64,000 nt of DNA from the NCBI GenBank assembly GCA_036245525.1, contig BTPG01000004.1, positions 233,681,864 through 233,745,863 on the forward strand. Reading direction: 5' to 3'. Positions 48,421-59,200 of this stretch are shown here, in pieces (positions within the stretch are counted from its first letter, which is position 1; each line of letters starts with the position of its first letter). The stretch is from Semisulcospira habei. Its lineage: Eukaryota > Mollusca > Gastropoda > Semisulcospiridae. The translations under genes were made by a program, and so were the position numbers. The notes beneath the pieces are model-generated. The model was not told where the DNA came from. It did not search any database and saw only the letters and a list, made by a program, of their open reading frames with translations.

Positions 48421-49355
48421 CCATGTTAAGATCAACACATAAAACATTCATACATCACAATCAAGCAGACTCTAAAATACCAAACCATACATATGTATAG
48501 CAGTCATTCTACTAAATATGCACACCCATCTAAGTAAATAAAGTAAGAGAAATCTATCGCATAATAAACATATTCTGACAACAAAAACCGCCAAGTGAGC
48601 CACAATGAAAACAAATTGATTTTCAGCGAGTCAGTTTTCTGCAGACTTAGTAGAAAAAAGAGGTGTGTCCCCTGGTGACGTACATAATTTTCACAGCCTC
48701 CCAAGCTAACAACCATAGGTAAATTAGGTATCGTTCGAAAGAGCATTAAAAGTACTTTAAAAAACTGCACGTGTTTGTGCATCAGTTTAGTGGGAAGTCG
48801 AACCAATTTGATTATTATGCAACAGAACAAACATGGCGGAGCAAAAATTGAGAAACGTGGTTTTGATAGCAACAGTGTAAGCACATGCAATGAAAAACTC
48901 AGATTTACTCACAAACATGGCAGAAAATTGTATTCCACAAGCAAGAAATCACACAAGAGATCTGTCCCATCTTAAATCATAATTTTACAAGCTAAAAATC
49001 ACTGTTAAAACCGCACTCTTGAGGATCGAACAAGCTCATCATCGGAGACGATCCAAGGCACCTTGTCGGCTACTTTGGCCTTGTTCCAACACTATCCAAC
49101 AAGGGCATTGACTTTCAGATATTTTAGAAATAGTTGGTGAAATATATTAAAGTGGTTGCTTCCCGGCCTTAGACCAACAGCTGTGCATCATGCGATTTTT
49201 GTAAAAAGGCAACCCTATAATACTAGTGACTCGTCTATAGACGGCACGAGCATAACGCAAACCATAAGCGTTTTTTGTTTGTGCTAGCGCTAAACCGGAA
49301 GCGTTCTCTTGGGAAAGAGTTAACTAAATTCATATATATATTTATAAAACTGTAT
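48421..49355. other. Intergenic, no gene supported
   Basis: AT-rich. Short frames exist on both strands but have no motif and overlap each other. Confidence 0.5.
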
Positions 49356-49364
49356 ATTCTGTCT

Positions 49365-50555
49365 TTTTACGGCGTAAAGCAGGGCTGCGTGCTGGCACCG
49401 ACCCTCTTCACCATCTTTTTTAGCATGATGTTGAAGCAGGCCACAGTGGACCTCGATGATGACGATGCAGTGTACATCAGGTATCGTCTCGATGGCAGCC
49501 TGTTCAACCTCAGACGACTGCAGGCCCACACGAAAACCCTAGACCAACTGATTCGTGAGCTGCTTTTTGCTGATGATGCTGCCCTCGTTGCACACACAGA
49601 GAGAGCCCTGCAGCGCATCACGTCTTGCTTCGCAGATGCTGCCCAGCTCTTTGGACTCGAGGTCAGTCTGAAAAAGACAGAGGTCCTCCATCAGCCGGCA
49701 CCCAAGACAGTGTATCGCCCTCCTCACATCACCATTGGCGAGTCTGAACTAAAGTCAGTGCACCAGTTTACTTACCTTGGCTGCATTATCACGTCGGACG
49801 CCAAGCTGGACAAGGAGCTTGACAGCAGGCTGGCAAAAGCGAACAGCGCTTTCGGGCGACTTTTCAAGCGGGTGTGGCACAATCAACAGCTGAAAACAGG
49901 CACCAAGATCAGCGTGTACAGAGCTGTGGTCCTCACCACCCTGCTGTATGGTTCCGAGTCCTGGGCCCTCTACCGCAGCCAACTACGACTCCTCGAACGC
50001 TTCCACCAGCGCTGCCTGCGTACCATCCTGGGCATTCACTGGAGTGACTATGTCACCAACGTCGAGGTCCTTGAACAGGCTGAAACTGTGAGCATCGAGG
50101 CTTTGCTGCTGCGGACACAGCTCCGCTGGGCGGGGCATGTCTCCAGGATGGAGGATCATCGCCTACCAAAGATCACCCTGTTCGGCGAGCTTGCTACTGG
50201 ACACCGTGACAGAGGGGCACCAAAGAAGAGATACAAAGACTGTCTCAAGAAGTCACTTAGTGCCTGCCAAATCGACCACCACCAGTGGTCTTCGCTTGCT
50301 GCGGACCGTGACACCTGGCGCTCCACCATGGCAGCTGTCTCCTTTGAGGACTATCACAGAGCTAGCCTTAAGGACAAGCGGCTCAGGAGAAAAAACAGAG
50401 ATGCCGCAGCTCAGAACCCTGGCCATACCTTCCCCTGCAGCCACTGCGGTCGAACCTGCCTGTCTCGGATTGGCCTCCGCAGCCACGAACAAGCCTGCAG
50501 ACATCGTGGGCAACTCCTATAAAATCTTCGTTCGCGAAGTCAAGCCAAGAGAGAG
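49365..50555 (+). mobile_element. LINE family C, best-preserved 3' half
   Basis: Flanked by 9-bp direct repeats 'attctgtct' at 49356-49364 and 50556-50564. 5'-truncated at the palm of the reverse transcriptase. The 3' end carries the hairpin 'cttcgttcgcgaag'. Confidence 0.92.
49371..50522 (+). CDS. LINE family C reverse transcriptase C-terminus with Cys/His finger
   Basis: Open frame with no internal stop. Gly-Val-Lys-Gln-Gly-Cys-Val-Leu-Ala-Pro, catalytic Leu-Leu-Phe-Ala-Asp-Asp-Ala-Ala, thumb, Leu-Tyr-Gly-Ser-Glu-Ser-Trp, Trp-Ala-Gly-His-Val, a basic region, then a C-terminal Cys-Ser-His-Cys-Gly-Arg-Thr-Cys ... Ser-His-Glu-Gln-Ala-Cys finger (about 50430-50505) that probably binds nucleic acid. 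It lacks the endonuclease and fingers, so it is not autonomous. The host-derived first ~32 codons of the open frame (49275-49370) are not part of the element. Confidence 0.92.
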   Translation, partial: GVKQGCVLAPTLFTIFFSMMLKQATVDLDDDDAVYIRYRLDGSLFNLRRLQAHTKTLDQLIRELLFADDAALVAHTERALQRITSCFADAAQLFGLEVSLKKTEVLHQPAPKTVYRPPHITIGESELKSVHQFTYLGCIITSDAKLDKELDSRLAKANSAFGRLFKRVWHNQQLKTGTKISVYRAVVLTTLLYGSESWALYRSQLRLLERFHQRCLRTILGIHWSDYVTNVEVLEQAETVSIEALLLRTQLRWAGHVSRMEDHRLPKITLFGELATGHRDRGAPKKRYKDCLKKSLSACQIDHHQWSSLAADRDTWRSTMAAVSFEDYHRASLKDKRLRRKNRDAAAQNPGHTFPCSHCGRTCLSRIGLRSHEQACRHRGQLL

Positions 50556-50571
50556 ATTCTGTCTAAGAAAT

Positions 50572-50625
50572 GGTTGATCATGATAATTCAAGGGTTGTGC
50601 CAGATGAGCTTGGCGCCTTGAGTTT
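50572..50625. mobile_element. MITE inner arm relic
   Basis: 'ttgatcatgataattcaagg' followed by 'ccagatgagcttggcgcc', the same arm as at 48301 and 56151. Confidence 0.65.
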
Positions 50626-50654
50626 CCATCAATTGTCGCATCCAGTAGTTATGG

Positions 50655-50805
50655 CATTCGCCCAGTTGTCCCTTGATGAAATGTCATGTCGACGAGTTGT
50701 CGTTTGATGAAAAGTCACATCAACTGGTTGTTGTTTGATGAAATGTCACGTCGACGAGTTGTCGTTTGATGAAAAGTCACATCGACTGGTTGTCGTTTTA
50801 GAAAG
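50655..50805 (+). repeat. Minisatellite, ~31-bp unit, about 5 copies
   Basis: Unit 'gtcgacgagttgtcgtttga' plus 'tgaaaagtcac', alternating with 'atcaactggttgttg' variants (62-bp higher order). Confidence 0.85.
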
Positions 50806-51079
50806 AAGAAGTTGTCATTCAGCAAGTTGTCAGACTGACACCCATTGCATCACAGTGATCTAATTACCGGTATGTAAACAGCACAATATGTTCGCAGGCA
50901 TAAGAAGATAAGAGGGTCGGAAGCTAGACCCCTAAATTAGATAAAACTGTTAGGGCGAGTTGACTGTTACCGATTGTAGCAGAGGAGCCCTCTGCTAACA
51001 CTATCACTAGTTACTACCAGCGAGTCAGAGTTCAGTGGTTTAGTGCACGCTTGGCGCACTGTGAGCGAGAATTTTGCTG

Positions 51080-51200
51080 ACTTAGCTAGTTGGTGTGTAG
51101 CGGACTACACGCGCGAAGCTGTGACGTAGTTTCCGGACCCAGAGGCTGGGAGCCTATATAAAGCGGCCGATTCTCAAAGACAGAAAGACTGAACACGCCC
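51080..51200 (+). promoter_or_regulatory. TATA-type promoter-like sequence
   Basis: 'gggagcctatataaagcggc' (about 51148-51167) is a strong TATA box with GC-rich flanks and an upstream 'gtgacgtag'. No downstream gene is recognised, so it may belong to a retroelement LTR or 5' region. Confidence 0.4.
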
Positions 51201-51970
51201 CTCACGTTAGAAGGCCTCACAAACCCTGACCCTACAACATGGTCCACCACCACCAAACTCACAATACACCTGCTCAACGAGCACCCCCTAGTTAAATACA
51301 TATAAACAAACAAGGAAGGAGAGAGAAGGCAAACCACACCATCGACCCAGCGAGACCGGGACCCGGACACCCACTGGAGCACGGGCTCTCCCCAACGACC
51401 CAACCGCCCAAGGCGCGGACAGGCATGATGAAGGATAGAATAAAGCGATGCGCGTACATCAGCAACAGTCAAAATAAACCCCCTCCCCCCCATCCCCCGC
51501 CCCACCCCCCCTGGACGAAATCAGCGAAAGCTGGAAGTCCCGATCCCCTTCTAAAATAGCATAGCTAGTCTCGGGGTCTCCTTCTAAACATAGATAATGG
51601 GCGACGGCTTACGCGCAGGATAACACCCTACTAGAGTCACGCGGTGGCGGACCCCGCCCCCCACCGGCCCCTCCCCACGTATCCTCACACTATCCACTCG
51701 CGAAGTGAAGCTGTGGGCCCGACAGGGCCGAACGGCAAACACAGGTCATCCTCGCCTCATCTCATGGTCCCACACCCGCCCCAACCCCCACACGGTTAAT
51801 AAAGTTATACCATCAACCTCATCATCACCAACCACCCGGCCCAGAACCGCCTCCTCCCCCCCCCCCCCACTGCGGGTGGGGCCCACGGACGGGCGGAAGG
51901 CCGCCGCCGGGTCCGGGGGCGCCGCCCGGGTGGGGGGGGGGGGGGACGCAGGGGCCATCCATCGTATCAT

Positions 51971-52007
<37 letters not shown>

Positions 52008-52890
52008 TTACTGTCATTTATTTTTCCGCCGCCCCGCACGTTAAGATTGCCTCCCCAGGAGTTCGGAGGAAAGCCCCATAGGTCGATGCGGGGCGGCTTT
52101 TTGACCAACCAACCCCCCTCCTAGCGGAGAGAGGGTCCCGGGGGGCCGGCGGCCGGCCCTAAGGGCCCCCCCCACCAAAGTCTGGTGGGGCGCGCACGGG
52201 GGCCGGCGGCCGGCTCCGGGGGTCGTCCCCCACGTATTGGGACGCAGGGAGGACACTCCTGGAAAGTCCACTCTGCGGGATAGGGGGGTTAGAGAAACCA
52301 GGGGGTCGAGGTACCCACGATGGCACTCCGACACCGCGTGACTCCCCGCTCGCCTGCGTACGGTCGCCGCCCATCAAAATAAATAGGGAGCCCAGGGAGG
52401 TTTAGCACCCGTCGACCGTGCACTCCCTGGGAAACGGAGGGTACAACACCCCCCTCCAGAGAAATACAAAAACATTACAGGGGGGTTAGTAAAAATCAAC
52501 CCCCCTCAAACCAGAGGGTGTAGAGCCGGCGGGGCCAAAGAGAACCGGGCCTTGGACTGTGACCATCACCAAGAGAGGAAACAAGAGCACACCACCCACC
52601 AGGCAAGACGGGAGGCTCAAGTACGACAGAGGAGCCAAGGTCCACACGGGCACGGGCTCTTCCCAACGACCCAGCCCCCTAGGGCGCGGGCAGACATGAT
52701 GAAGGAAAGAAACGCAGTGTCGCGCGAGCGGCAGCGACGAACAGCCAAAGATCGACCAGCACCCCTCCCCCCCCAACCCCAAGGCCCACCCCCCCCCCCC
52801 CCTGGACGAAATCAGCGAAAGCTGGAAGTCCCAATCCCGTTTAAAGAATTGATTGATTGATTGAGTCTCGGGGTGAGTGTGAACAATGCT
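51200..52890. repeat. GC-rich block with an internal ~350-bp diverged duplication
   Basis: 51200-51560 and 52500-52855 share 'acgggctct(c/t)cccaacgaccca', 'catgatgaagga(t/a)aga', and 'cctggacgaaatcagcgaaa' with 'gctggaagtccc'. Between them lie a T run (51974-52005), G/C runs and 'gccggcggccggc' palindromes. No credible coding frame. Possibly the 5' regions of two related retroelements. Confidence 0.6.
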
Positions 52891-52949
52891 CACCACCCCT
52901 CCCCCCCTGTGAGCGATTGCGAACAGTGATTTCTCACACTCCCCTCCCT

Positions 52950-53335
52950 CTTCCCCCGTAGGCGATTGTGAACAATGATCTCCTACATTTCCCGGCCCTA
53001 ACCCACGAGGCGATTGTGAACAATGATCTCCTCAACACCCCGGCCCTAACCCACGAGGCGATTGTGAACAATGATCTCCTCCCGGCCCTAACCCACGAGG
53101 CGATTGTGAACAATGATCTCCTCAACACCCCGACCCTACCCCACGAGGCGATTGTGAACAATGATCTCCTCAACACCCCGACCCTAACCCACGAGGCGAT
53201 TGTGAACAATGATCTCCTCAACACCCCGACCCTAACCCACGAGGCGATTGTGAACAATGATCTCCTCAACCACCCCGACCCTACCCCACGAGGCGATTGT
53301 GAACAATGATCTCCTCAACCACCCCGGCCCTACCC
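52950..53335 (+). repeat. Minisatellite, 48-bp unit, 7-8 copies
   Basis: Unit 'gaggcgattgtgaacaatga' plus 'tctcctcaacaccccg' and 'ccctaacccac'. False frames occur on both strands. Confidence 0.95.
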
Positions 53336-54111
53336 CATAGGACAGTAGCGTTTTAGTCCAGTTCTAATTCACCTAAATAGGGCTTAGGCTGTGTTAGGAT
53401 TGCGCGTAGGTTTTATAGGTAAGTGCGTATAGGTGTTAGGCCTAAGAGTTATGTTCGCTAGGAATCGTATTCAACGTTACAGGTGTTAGTCATAGGAGAT
53501 AGGTCTGCCAGGTGTAGTGTTCGTAGGTATAGGTGTTAGGCCTAAGGTGTTTAAGGTTATTAGACTTGCACTGGTTTGACTAACTTTGATCATGTTGTTT
53601 GTTTCATCATGAATGCTTTTCTGGTATAAATAAATCTTGGAACCTTACTTCTATCTTATGATGCTCAGCGGCTAGCGTGAGAGCGAGACTGAGACTGTGC
53701 GTGTGTACGTGCGAGAAGTTTGTGTGTGTGTACGTCCGTGCATGTATGACGGTGTGACTGATCGTGCGAGCGCACGTTACTAGCAGCTCAGTAGGAACGA
53801 TAACAACAAGTCCAGTCAAAATAGGGTTTTTCTGGATACTGTGGTCGGTCCATTGCGCAAGCAACTTTGACTATTGAACACAACGCGAGGCAAATAAACA
53901 CTGACGGATTTCAGTTGTGCGCATGCGAGACTAGAGTAGATTTATCTACTCTCCACTGCAATCTCCAGCCCTTCCCTAGACCACAAAAGGGATGCGGACT
54001 TAAACTCTGTAGGCACTTGAGTACTGTATTAGATGGGCAGTTTTTGTCTATCTGATAGACTATTTAAGTCGCCTACACCCAGTCACTCAGTCCGGTTACA
54101 CCGATGGCTAG
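53336..54111. other. Intergenic, no gene seen
   Basis: Scattered 'aggtgttaggcctaag' short repeats near 53430-53540, then GT-rich sequence. No supported frame. Confidence 0.55.
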
Positions 54112-54195
54112 TTGTATGCATACCAAGGGGAACGACTCAGCGCGGACAGACAAACAGTTAGATCCCCTGAGTCGTTCCCCTTGGTATGCATACAA
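54112..54195. repeat. Perfect inverted repeat, 29-bp arms, 26-base loop
   Basis: Arms 54112-54140 ('ttgtatgcataccaagggga' onward) and 54167-54195 are exact reverse complements. Loop 54141-54166. The phrase 'gatggctagttg' lies just outside on both sides (about 54103 and 54235), which may be a duplicated target. Confidence 0.95.
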
Positions 54196-55095
54196 TTCTG
54201 CCAGCGCTAGCCTCACCTATTCTGGTTTGTGACGATGGCTAGTTGACCTTACCTGGGACGAGTTCACTTTTGGGCGAGTTGACCGTCAGCCAACTGAGTA
54301 ATGTCCCTTCATTAGAACTAGAAGCTTCCGCAAAAATGGCGTCTTGTCTTGGGACGCACAAAATTCAACAACCGCGCTTATAAAATTATATATGAACATC
54401 AGTGACTGCATGTAAGTTGTAATACAAATAGAAATCTTACTGAATTATCACTAACACATTTTATCTTTATACACTCTTGATCTTAGGTCTTCCCATCGTG
54501 GTAGTTCATCAGCATCATCAAAATGCCTTTAACTTGGGGATAGTTTTTAGGCTTCAGTTTGTGTGTGTATGTCTGTGCATAGCTTAAACTCGTATAACGG
54601 TAGTGTGTGATTGTGTATACGTGTGTAAAGCGTAGTATAACTTTTGTAACGCACTTGCGCCGATTCTGAGGATTTGGTGCGGTATATGAGCATTATTATT
54701 ATTACTATTATTATTATTATCTCTAACTGTATCTAGTAAAAATAAGAAAAATGAGTAAAATGCGTATCAACCGGTTTACGTGGAAAGACCATTTTTTTCG
54801 TCAATGTGTAATCTAATAGTACAAAATTCCCCAAAACTTCCTTGAGAAAATCTTAATAGAGGAAATATCCTAAAATTTCTAGCTTTTCCGCCCACAAACA
54901 TGAGCTTTAGTCACAGTCACAAACACACACACAGTGTTTAGTTCTGAAAGTACTTTCTCCCCATTAGGTTTGCTTAGCTAGACGTGATGTAATTTGTATC
55001 TTGTTACTTCTTTGCCATAACTTGGGGCCCCCCCAACCCATGATGTCATGTGAACACGCTCCGACCAACCCCATTTCAAAGTCTACTGTATTTTC
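54196..55095. other. Intergenic, no gene seen
   Basis: AT-rich, with a LINE/SINE-like tail 'gcgccgattctgaggatttg' plus (att)n near 54659-54720. No supported frame. Confidence 0.55.
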
Positions 55096-55156
55096 AATAT
55101 GGTAGACAAATATGAAAGACATCCTTCACAGAGAAATCTAAATAAAAAAAGAAGCA

Positions 55157-55443
55157 TCCAATCATTTAGCTCTTTGGGTGTCGGTAGCCGTGTTAGTGGC
55201 AATGATTCCTGCAGGACTAAAACATCGCGACTAAAGCCGCTGCTGACATCCAATCATTTAGCTCTTTGGGTATCAGTAGCCGTGTTAGTCACAATGATTC
55301 CTGCTGGACTAAAACATTGCGACTAAAGCTGCTGCTGAATCCAATCATTTAGCTCTTTGGGTGTCGGTAGCCCGGTTAGTCACAATGATTCCTGCAGGAC
55401 TAAAACATCGTGACTAAAGCTGCTGCTGACACCCAAAGGGTTA
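55157..55443 (+). repeat. ~91-bp repeat, 3 copies, each with hairpin ends
   Basis: Unit 'catttagctctttgggtgtc' ... 'aatgattcctgcaggactaa' ... 'gctgctga'. The array closes with 'tgacacccaaagggtta', the inverse of the unit start, and resembles the TTAA hairpin at 18971-19080. Confidence 0.88.
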
Positions 55444-55960
55444 GGAACACAGAGGCCAGTGAAATGTAAACATCTGTGATAAAGTTTTGGAGGTTATGTG
55501 ACGACACCAACCTCACCCCACCACACCCAACTGCCTTGTAATCTTGTTGGCTGCATTCAGTACTGATGTACTTATCCTGGTTGTGTTTACGGACTGTAGA
55601 GTGGCTTGGATTTGATGTTTTTGTTGTGCTGTCTGTCCTGGTGATAGAAAATTTAAAATCCTAGTGGAAAGCCTGTTGTAATACTAATAGAATGATAAAA
55701 GCAAGTCATCCACAGCGACCTGTGATGAGCCTCTCCCCCACTTTCCCCTCTGTAACTACAGAAGGACGACCAGGTTGTCAAACATGCAGTAGAAAACATC
55801 CCGTTACTATAGTGACAGATTTGCAGGGGATGTAACGGCCTTACTCAGCCCTTACTGCCCACACAATATTGGGACAGCTGTAGGCTGTTCCAATCTTGTT
55901 ACATTCACAAGCACAGGTGGTGGGATGATTTGCCTGCAATCTACCTAGTTCAAGTTGATA
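55444..55960. other. Intergenic, no gene seen
   Basis: No supported frame or clear repeat. Confidence 0.5.
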
Positions 55961-55969
55961 AAGGCATAT

Positions 55970-56165
55970 TTGGAGGCCTTTGTCAGTGACTATGTTACCA
56001 GTTGTAGTAGATGGATTGATCATGATCATTTCCAAACTTTTGGAGGCGTTGTCAGTGACTGTGTACCAGTTGTAGTAGATGGATTGATCGTGATCATTTC
56101 CAAACTTTTGGAGGAGTTTTCAGTGACTATGTACCAGTTGTAGTTGATGGATTGATCATGATAAT
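55970..56165 (+). repeat. Minisatellite, ~68-bp unit, 3 copies
   Basis: Unit 'gtcagtgactatgt' ... 'accagttgtagtagatggat' ... 'tgatcatttccaaacttttg'. The last copy runs into the MITE inner arm 'ttgatcatgataattcaagg'. Confidence 0.88.
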
Positions 56166-56187
56166 TCAAGGGTAGTGACAGATGCGC

Positions 56188-57010
56188 TCCTGCCTATCTC
56201 TCCAACTTACTTCACCCCTACACACCTTCCCGCTCCCTCCGCTCTGCCTCTGACCCTCTCCGCCTCCACATCCCTCGCACCAAACTTAACACTTTCGGCC
56301 CCCGCTCCTTCTCCGTCTACGGTCCATCCACCTGGAACACTCTCCCACTCTCTCTCCGTCAGAAACACTCTCTCTCCTCCTTCCAGTCCGCCCCCACCCG
56401 GGTCTGCCCTGGGGGACTTGGGTGGGGTTAGGTACTTTTTAGTTCCCAGGGTCACCCTGGTCAGCCCCACAGGGTGGGTTTCCTTTCTATTCTGGGGCAT
56501 GTGTTTCTGTCTACCTTTGGTCCATTCACCTGTATTTGTCTATTTAAAACTCTCCCAACTGTCTGCACTGCCTGTAGCTCTTGATATTGGATGTGTGTTG
56601 CTAAATGGTCTTAGCTTTATTTAGGCCCCATGTTGTAGGTTTATTTAACGTATTTGACCGGCTGGCGACATACATTCAATTTTCTGTATAGTTTTTTTTT
56701 TCACAAGCAGTGCAGGCACGTCCTGAGAAAGCCTTGTTGCTGTCGGGACGTTAAGCAATGTACAATCAATCAATCAATCCTTCCAGTCCGCCCTCAAAAC
56801 TCACCTCTTTCAACAGTTTTAGCACTATATCACCACACTCCCCACCCCAAGCTGACCGTCGTAATGTATTCCACTGTTTGTGGTGGTACGCAAGTCATTG
56901 TCTAAAGCGTGCGCATGCGTGCGCGAGTTGTGAGTGCGCGCTTAGAGTTATAATTATTATAATATAAGCGCATTATAAATACCGTAATTATTAATTATTA
57001 TTATTATTAT
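56188..57010 (+). mobile_element. CR1/L2-like LINE (family E) 3' end, interrupted by a SINE
   Basis: Translation of 56188-56393 gives a conserved C-terminus (Pro-Ser-Arg-Ser-Leu-Arg-Ser-Ala; Phe-Gly-Pro-Arg-Ser-Phe-Ser-Val-Tyr-Gly-Pro-Ser-Thr-Trp-Asn). It continues after the SINE (Ala-Leu-Lys-Thr-His-Leu-Phe) to a stop near 56820. The 3' end is 'ataagcgcattataaatacc' with (att)n. Inverted arms of the MITE inner repeat flank it (56151-56186 and 57012-57075), as in the MITE at 27918. Confidence 0.82.
56394..56777 (+). mobile_element. SINE copy D, inside LINE E
   Basis: Same family as 3428. Direct repeats 'tccttccagtccgccc' at 56378-56393 and 56778-56793 (up to 16 bp; the edge is ambiguous with the tail). 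Confidence 0.92.
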
Positions 57011-57107
57011 GAGCTTGGCGCCTGAAGGCGCCAAGTTCATCTGGCACTACCCTTGTGTTATCCTGATCAATCCGTCTCCTGCTGCAGGGTCCCGGGGCTA
57101 AATGAGT

Positions 57108-57640
57108 TAAACTGTTGAAACTATTGACACCAGGGTGAGCTGGGGGGCTCGGTGGTAGAGTATTGAAACTGTTGACACCAGGGGGGGCTCGGTGGTAGAG
57201 TATTGAAACTGTTGACACCAGGGGGAGCTAGGGGGCTCGGTGGTAGAGTATTGAAACTGTTGACACCAGGGGGAGCTAAGGGGCTCGGTGGTAGAGTATT
57301 GAAACTGTTGACACCAGGGGGGGCTCGGTGGTAGAGTATTGAAACTGTTGACACCAGGGGGAGCTGGGGGGCTCGGTGGTAGAGTATTGAAACTGTTGAC
57401 ACCAGGGGGGGCTTGGTGGTAGAGTATTGAAACTGTTGACACCAGGGGGAGCTGGGGGGCTAGGTGGTAGAGTATTGAAACTGTTGACACCAGGGGGAGC
57501 TGGGGGGCTCGGTGGAGTATTGAAACTGTTGACAACAGGGGGAGCTGGGGAGCTCGGTGGTAGAGTATTCAAACTGTTGACAACAAGGGGAGCTGGGGGG
57601 TTCGGTGGTTGAGTATTGAAACTTATTGAAACTGTTGACG
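57108..57640 (+). repeat. Minisatellite, 48-bp (and 39-bp) unit, about 11 copies, built from a SINE head
   Basis: Unit 'ggggggctcggtggtagagt' plus 'attgaaactgttgacaccag'. The first part matches the A-box region of the tRNA-derived SINE that directly follows ('ggggctgggtggtagagtgt', about 57696). Confidence 0.93.
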
Positions 57641-57684
57641 GCTGGGTCGTAGAGTGTTGAAACTTATTGAAACTGTTTATAACA

Positions 57685-57860
57685 AGGGGAGCTGAGGGGC
57701 TGGGTGGTAGAGTGTTCTCGTCTTGTCCAGAATGTTGTGGGTTCGTATCCAGCTAATACTTTAAATTGTTCAGACCCTATTGTGTGCCCCTTTTTTTAAT
57801 TCACCTTTGTTGGGGACAAAAGACGTTAAGCCCTAAAAGTGTAATTTGTGTGTCTATTTA
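57685..57860 (+). mobile_element. tRNA-derived SINE (family 2), copy 2
   Basis: A-box 'ggctgggtggtagag', B-box 'gggttcgtatcc' (about 57739-57750), then the body 'aattcacctttgttggggac' and the end 'gacgttaagccctaaaagtg'. Shares the body with the copy at 21133. Confidence 0.75.
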
Positions 57861-58039
57861 CAACAGATGATTGTGATATTGTATGTATTATGAATCATCA
57901 TGGAACTGTGTGACTTCATTACAGAGGCAGCTGGGGGCTAAAGTTTAAAAGTCATTTGAAACTGGGGATGTGATCCGACTGTGCTTGTCATTTTGTACTG
58001 GAGGGTTCATATGAAACTAGGTCGCATAAAGATCTTGTA

Positions 58040-58695
58040 TTTATTTCACCTTGTCTCCTCCTTTGTTTTATCACGGTTAGATTACTGTAACTCCCTCCTT
58101 TCTGGCCTGCCTAGAACCCAGCTAGATAACTGCAGAGAGTGCAAAACAGTGCTGCCCGTTTAGTTTTGCACGTGCGTAAGTGTGACCATATCCGCCCCGC
58201 CCTTGAAAAACTCCACTGGCTGCCCGTACAAGAACGCATTCTGTATAGACTGTCCTGAATGTGCTTCAACTCTATCAGCCTGACTTCTCCTGGCCATGTC
58301 TCCGACGTACTCCATCTGTGTACTCCATCTCGCACCCTCCGCTCTTACTCTTACACACGTAAATTTCCCCTTCCCAATTTCGAATGTAATACACGTGGCG
58401 GTCGCGCCTTCTCCTATCTTGGTCCCGCCACTTGGAACAGCTCCCCCCCCCCCCCCCCTTCCTGCCTGTAACTGTCAAGCGCTCTCCTCATTCAAATCAC
58501 TTCTCAAAACCCACCTCTTCAACGCTGTCTTTACTAGTTCATTTCCCCAGCCATGCACAATTCATCAGCATTGGCACGTTTGTGTGTGTGCGTATGTTGT
58601 GTGTGTGCGTGTTAGCTGTTAGCCTTTTCATTGTATCAGTGCTTAGAGATACTTTTAGAATAAGCGCTTTTCAAATCTCCTTTATTATTATTATT
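58040..58695 (+). pseudogene. CR1/L2-like LINE (family E) reverse transcriptase C-terminus
   Basis: Leu-Ser-Arg-Leu-Asp-Tyr-Cys-Asn-Ser-Leu-Leu near 58072-58105, then in shifted phases Leu-His-Trp-Leu-Pro-Val and Leu-Gly-Pro-Ala-Thr-Trp-Asn-Ser and Lys-Thr-His-Leu-Phe. At least two frameshifts and a stop (near 58255) break it. It ends in 'aagcgcttttcaaatctcct' and (tta)n. Confidence 0.85.
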
Positions 58696-58819
58696 ATTAT
58701 TATTACATGTTGCATTTCCGTCCTGTGTGATGTACTACTACTAGTGTTGTGTTTTGTGTTGACCAGGCACCTTGATTTGAGCTGAACTGAGGGCTTCTCG
58801 GCACTACTGTGGACACAAA

Positions 58820-58910
58820 ATGGAGTCACATGACCTGCTGGTGTCAGCAGACGTGAAGATAGAGATTGATGTGGCAGAGGAAGATGAGACTTGCATAAAG
58901 CAAGAATATG
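58820..58910 (+). CDS. Candidate first coding exon of a host gene
   Basis: ATG 58820 in good context ('cacaaaatggag'). 30 codons (Met-Glu-Ser-His-Asp-Leu-Leu-Val, Val-Lys-Ile-Glu-Ile-Asp-Val) rich in acidic residues, ending at a good donor 'tatg|gtaata' with one base of the next codon. A 3' splice site 'gttgaccag' at about 58767 may begin the exon. Val-Lys-Ile-Glu with acidic runs is common in the N-terminal part of invertebrate C2H2 zinc-finger proteins. No second exon is seen to the right, where repeats follow. Confidence 0.4.
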
Positions 58911-58959
58911 GTAATAGTTCATACACACTTATGTCTACAGCAAATCTCTTTATACAAAC

Positions 58960-59200
58960 ACTTACTTTTACTTACTTACAGCCTGTATGTTGTTTACTTA
59001 CTTACAGCCTGTATGTTGTTTACTTACTTACAGCCTATATGTTGTTTACTTACTTACAGCCTATATGTTGTTTACTTACAGCCTATATGTTGTTTACTTA
59101 CTTACAGCCTATATGTTGTTTTCTTACTTACAGCCTATATGTTGTTTACTTACTTACGACCTATATGTTGTTTACTTACTTACAGCCTATATGTTGTTTG
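58960..59200 (+). repeat. Minisatellite, 26-bp unit, about 9 copies
   Basis: Unit 'cttacttacagcctatatgt' plus 'tgttta'; one copy is short by a few bases. Confidence 0.95.

Noticed and set aside
48504..48975. Overlapping frames on both strands in AT-rich DNA
   Set aside because: No start context, no motif, and each is within chance length for the composition.
50655..50805. Viral-type repeat or origin of replication
   Set aside because: Only a short ~31-bp minisatellite. Nothing viral lies around it.
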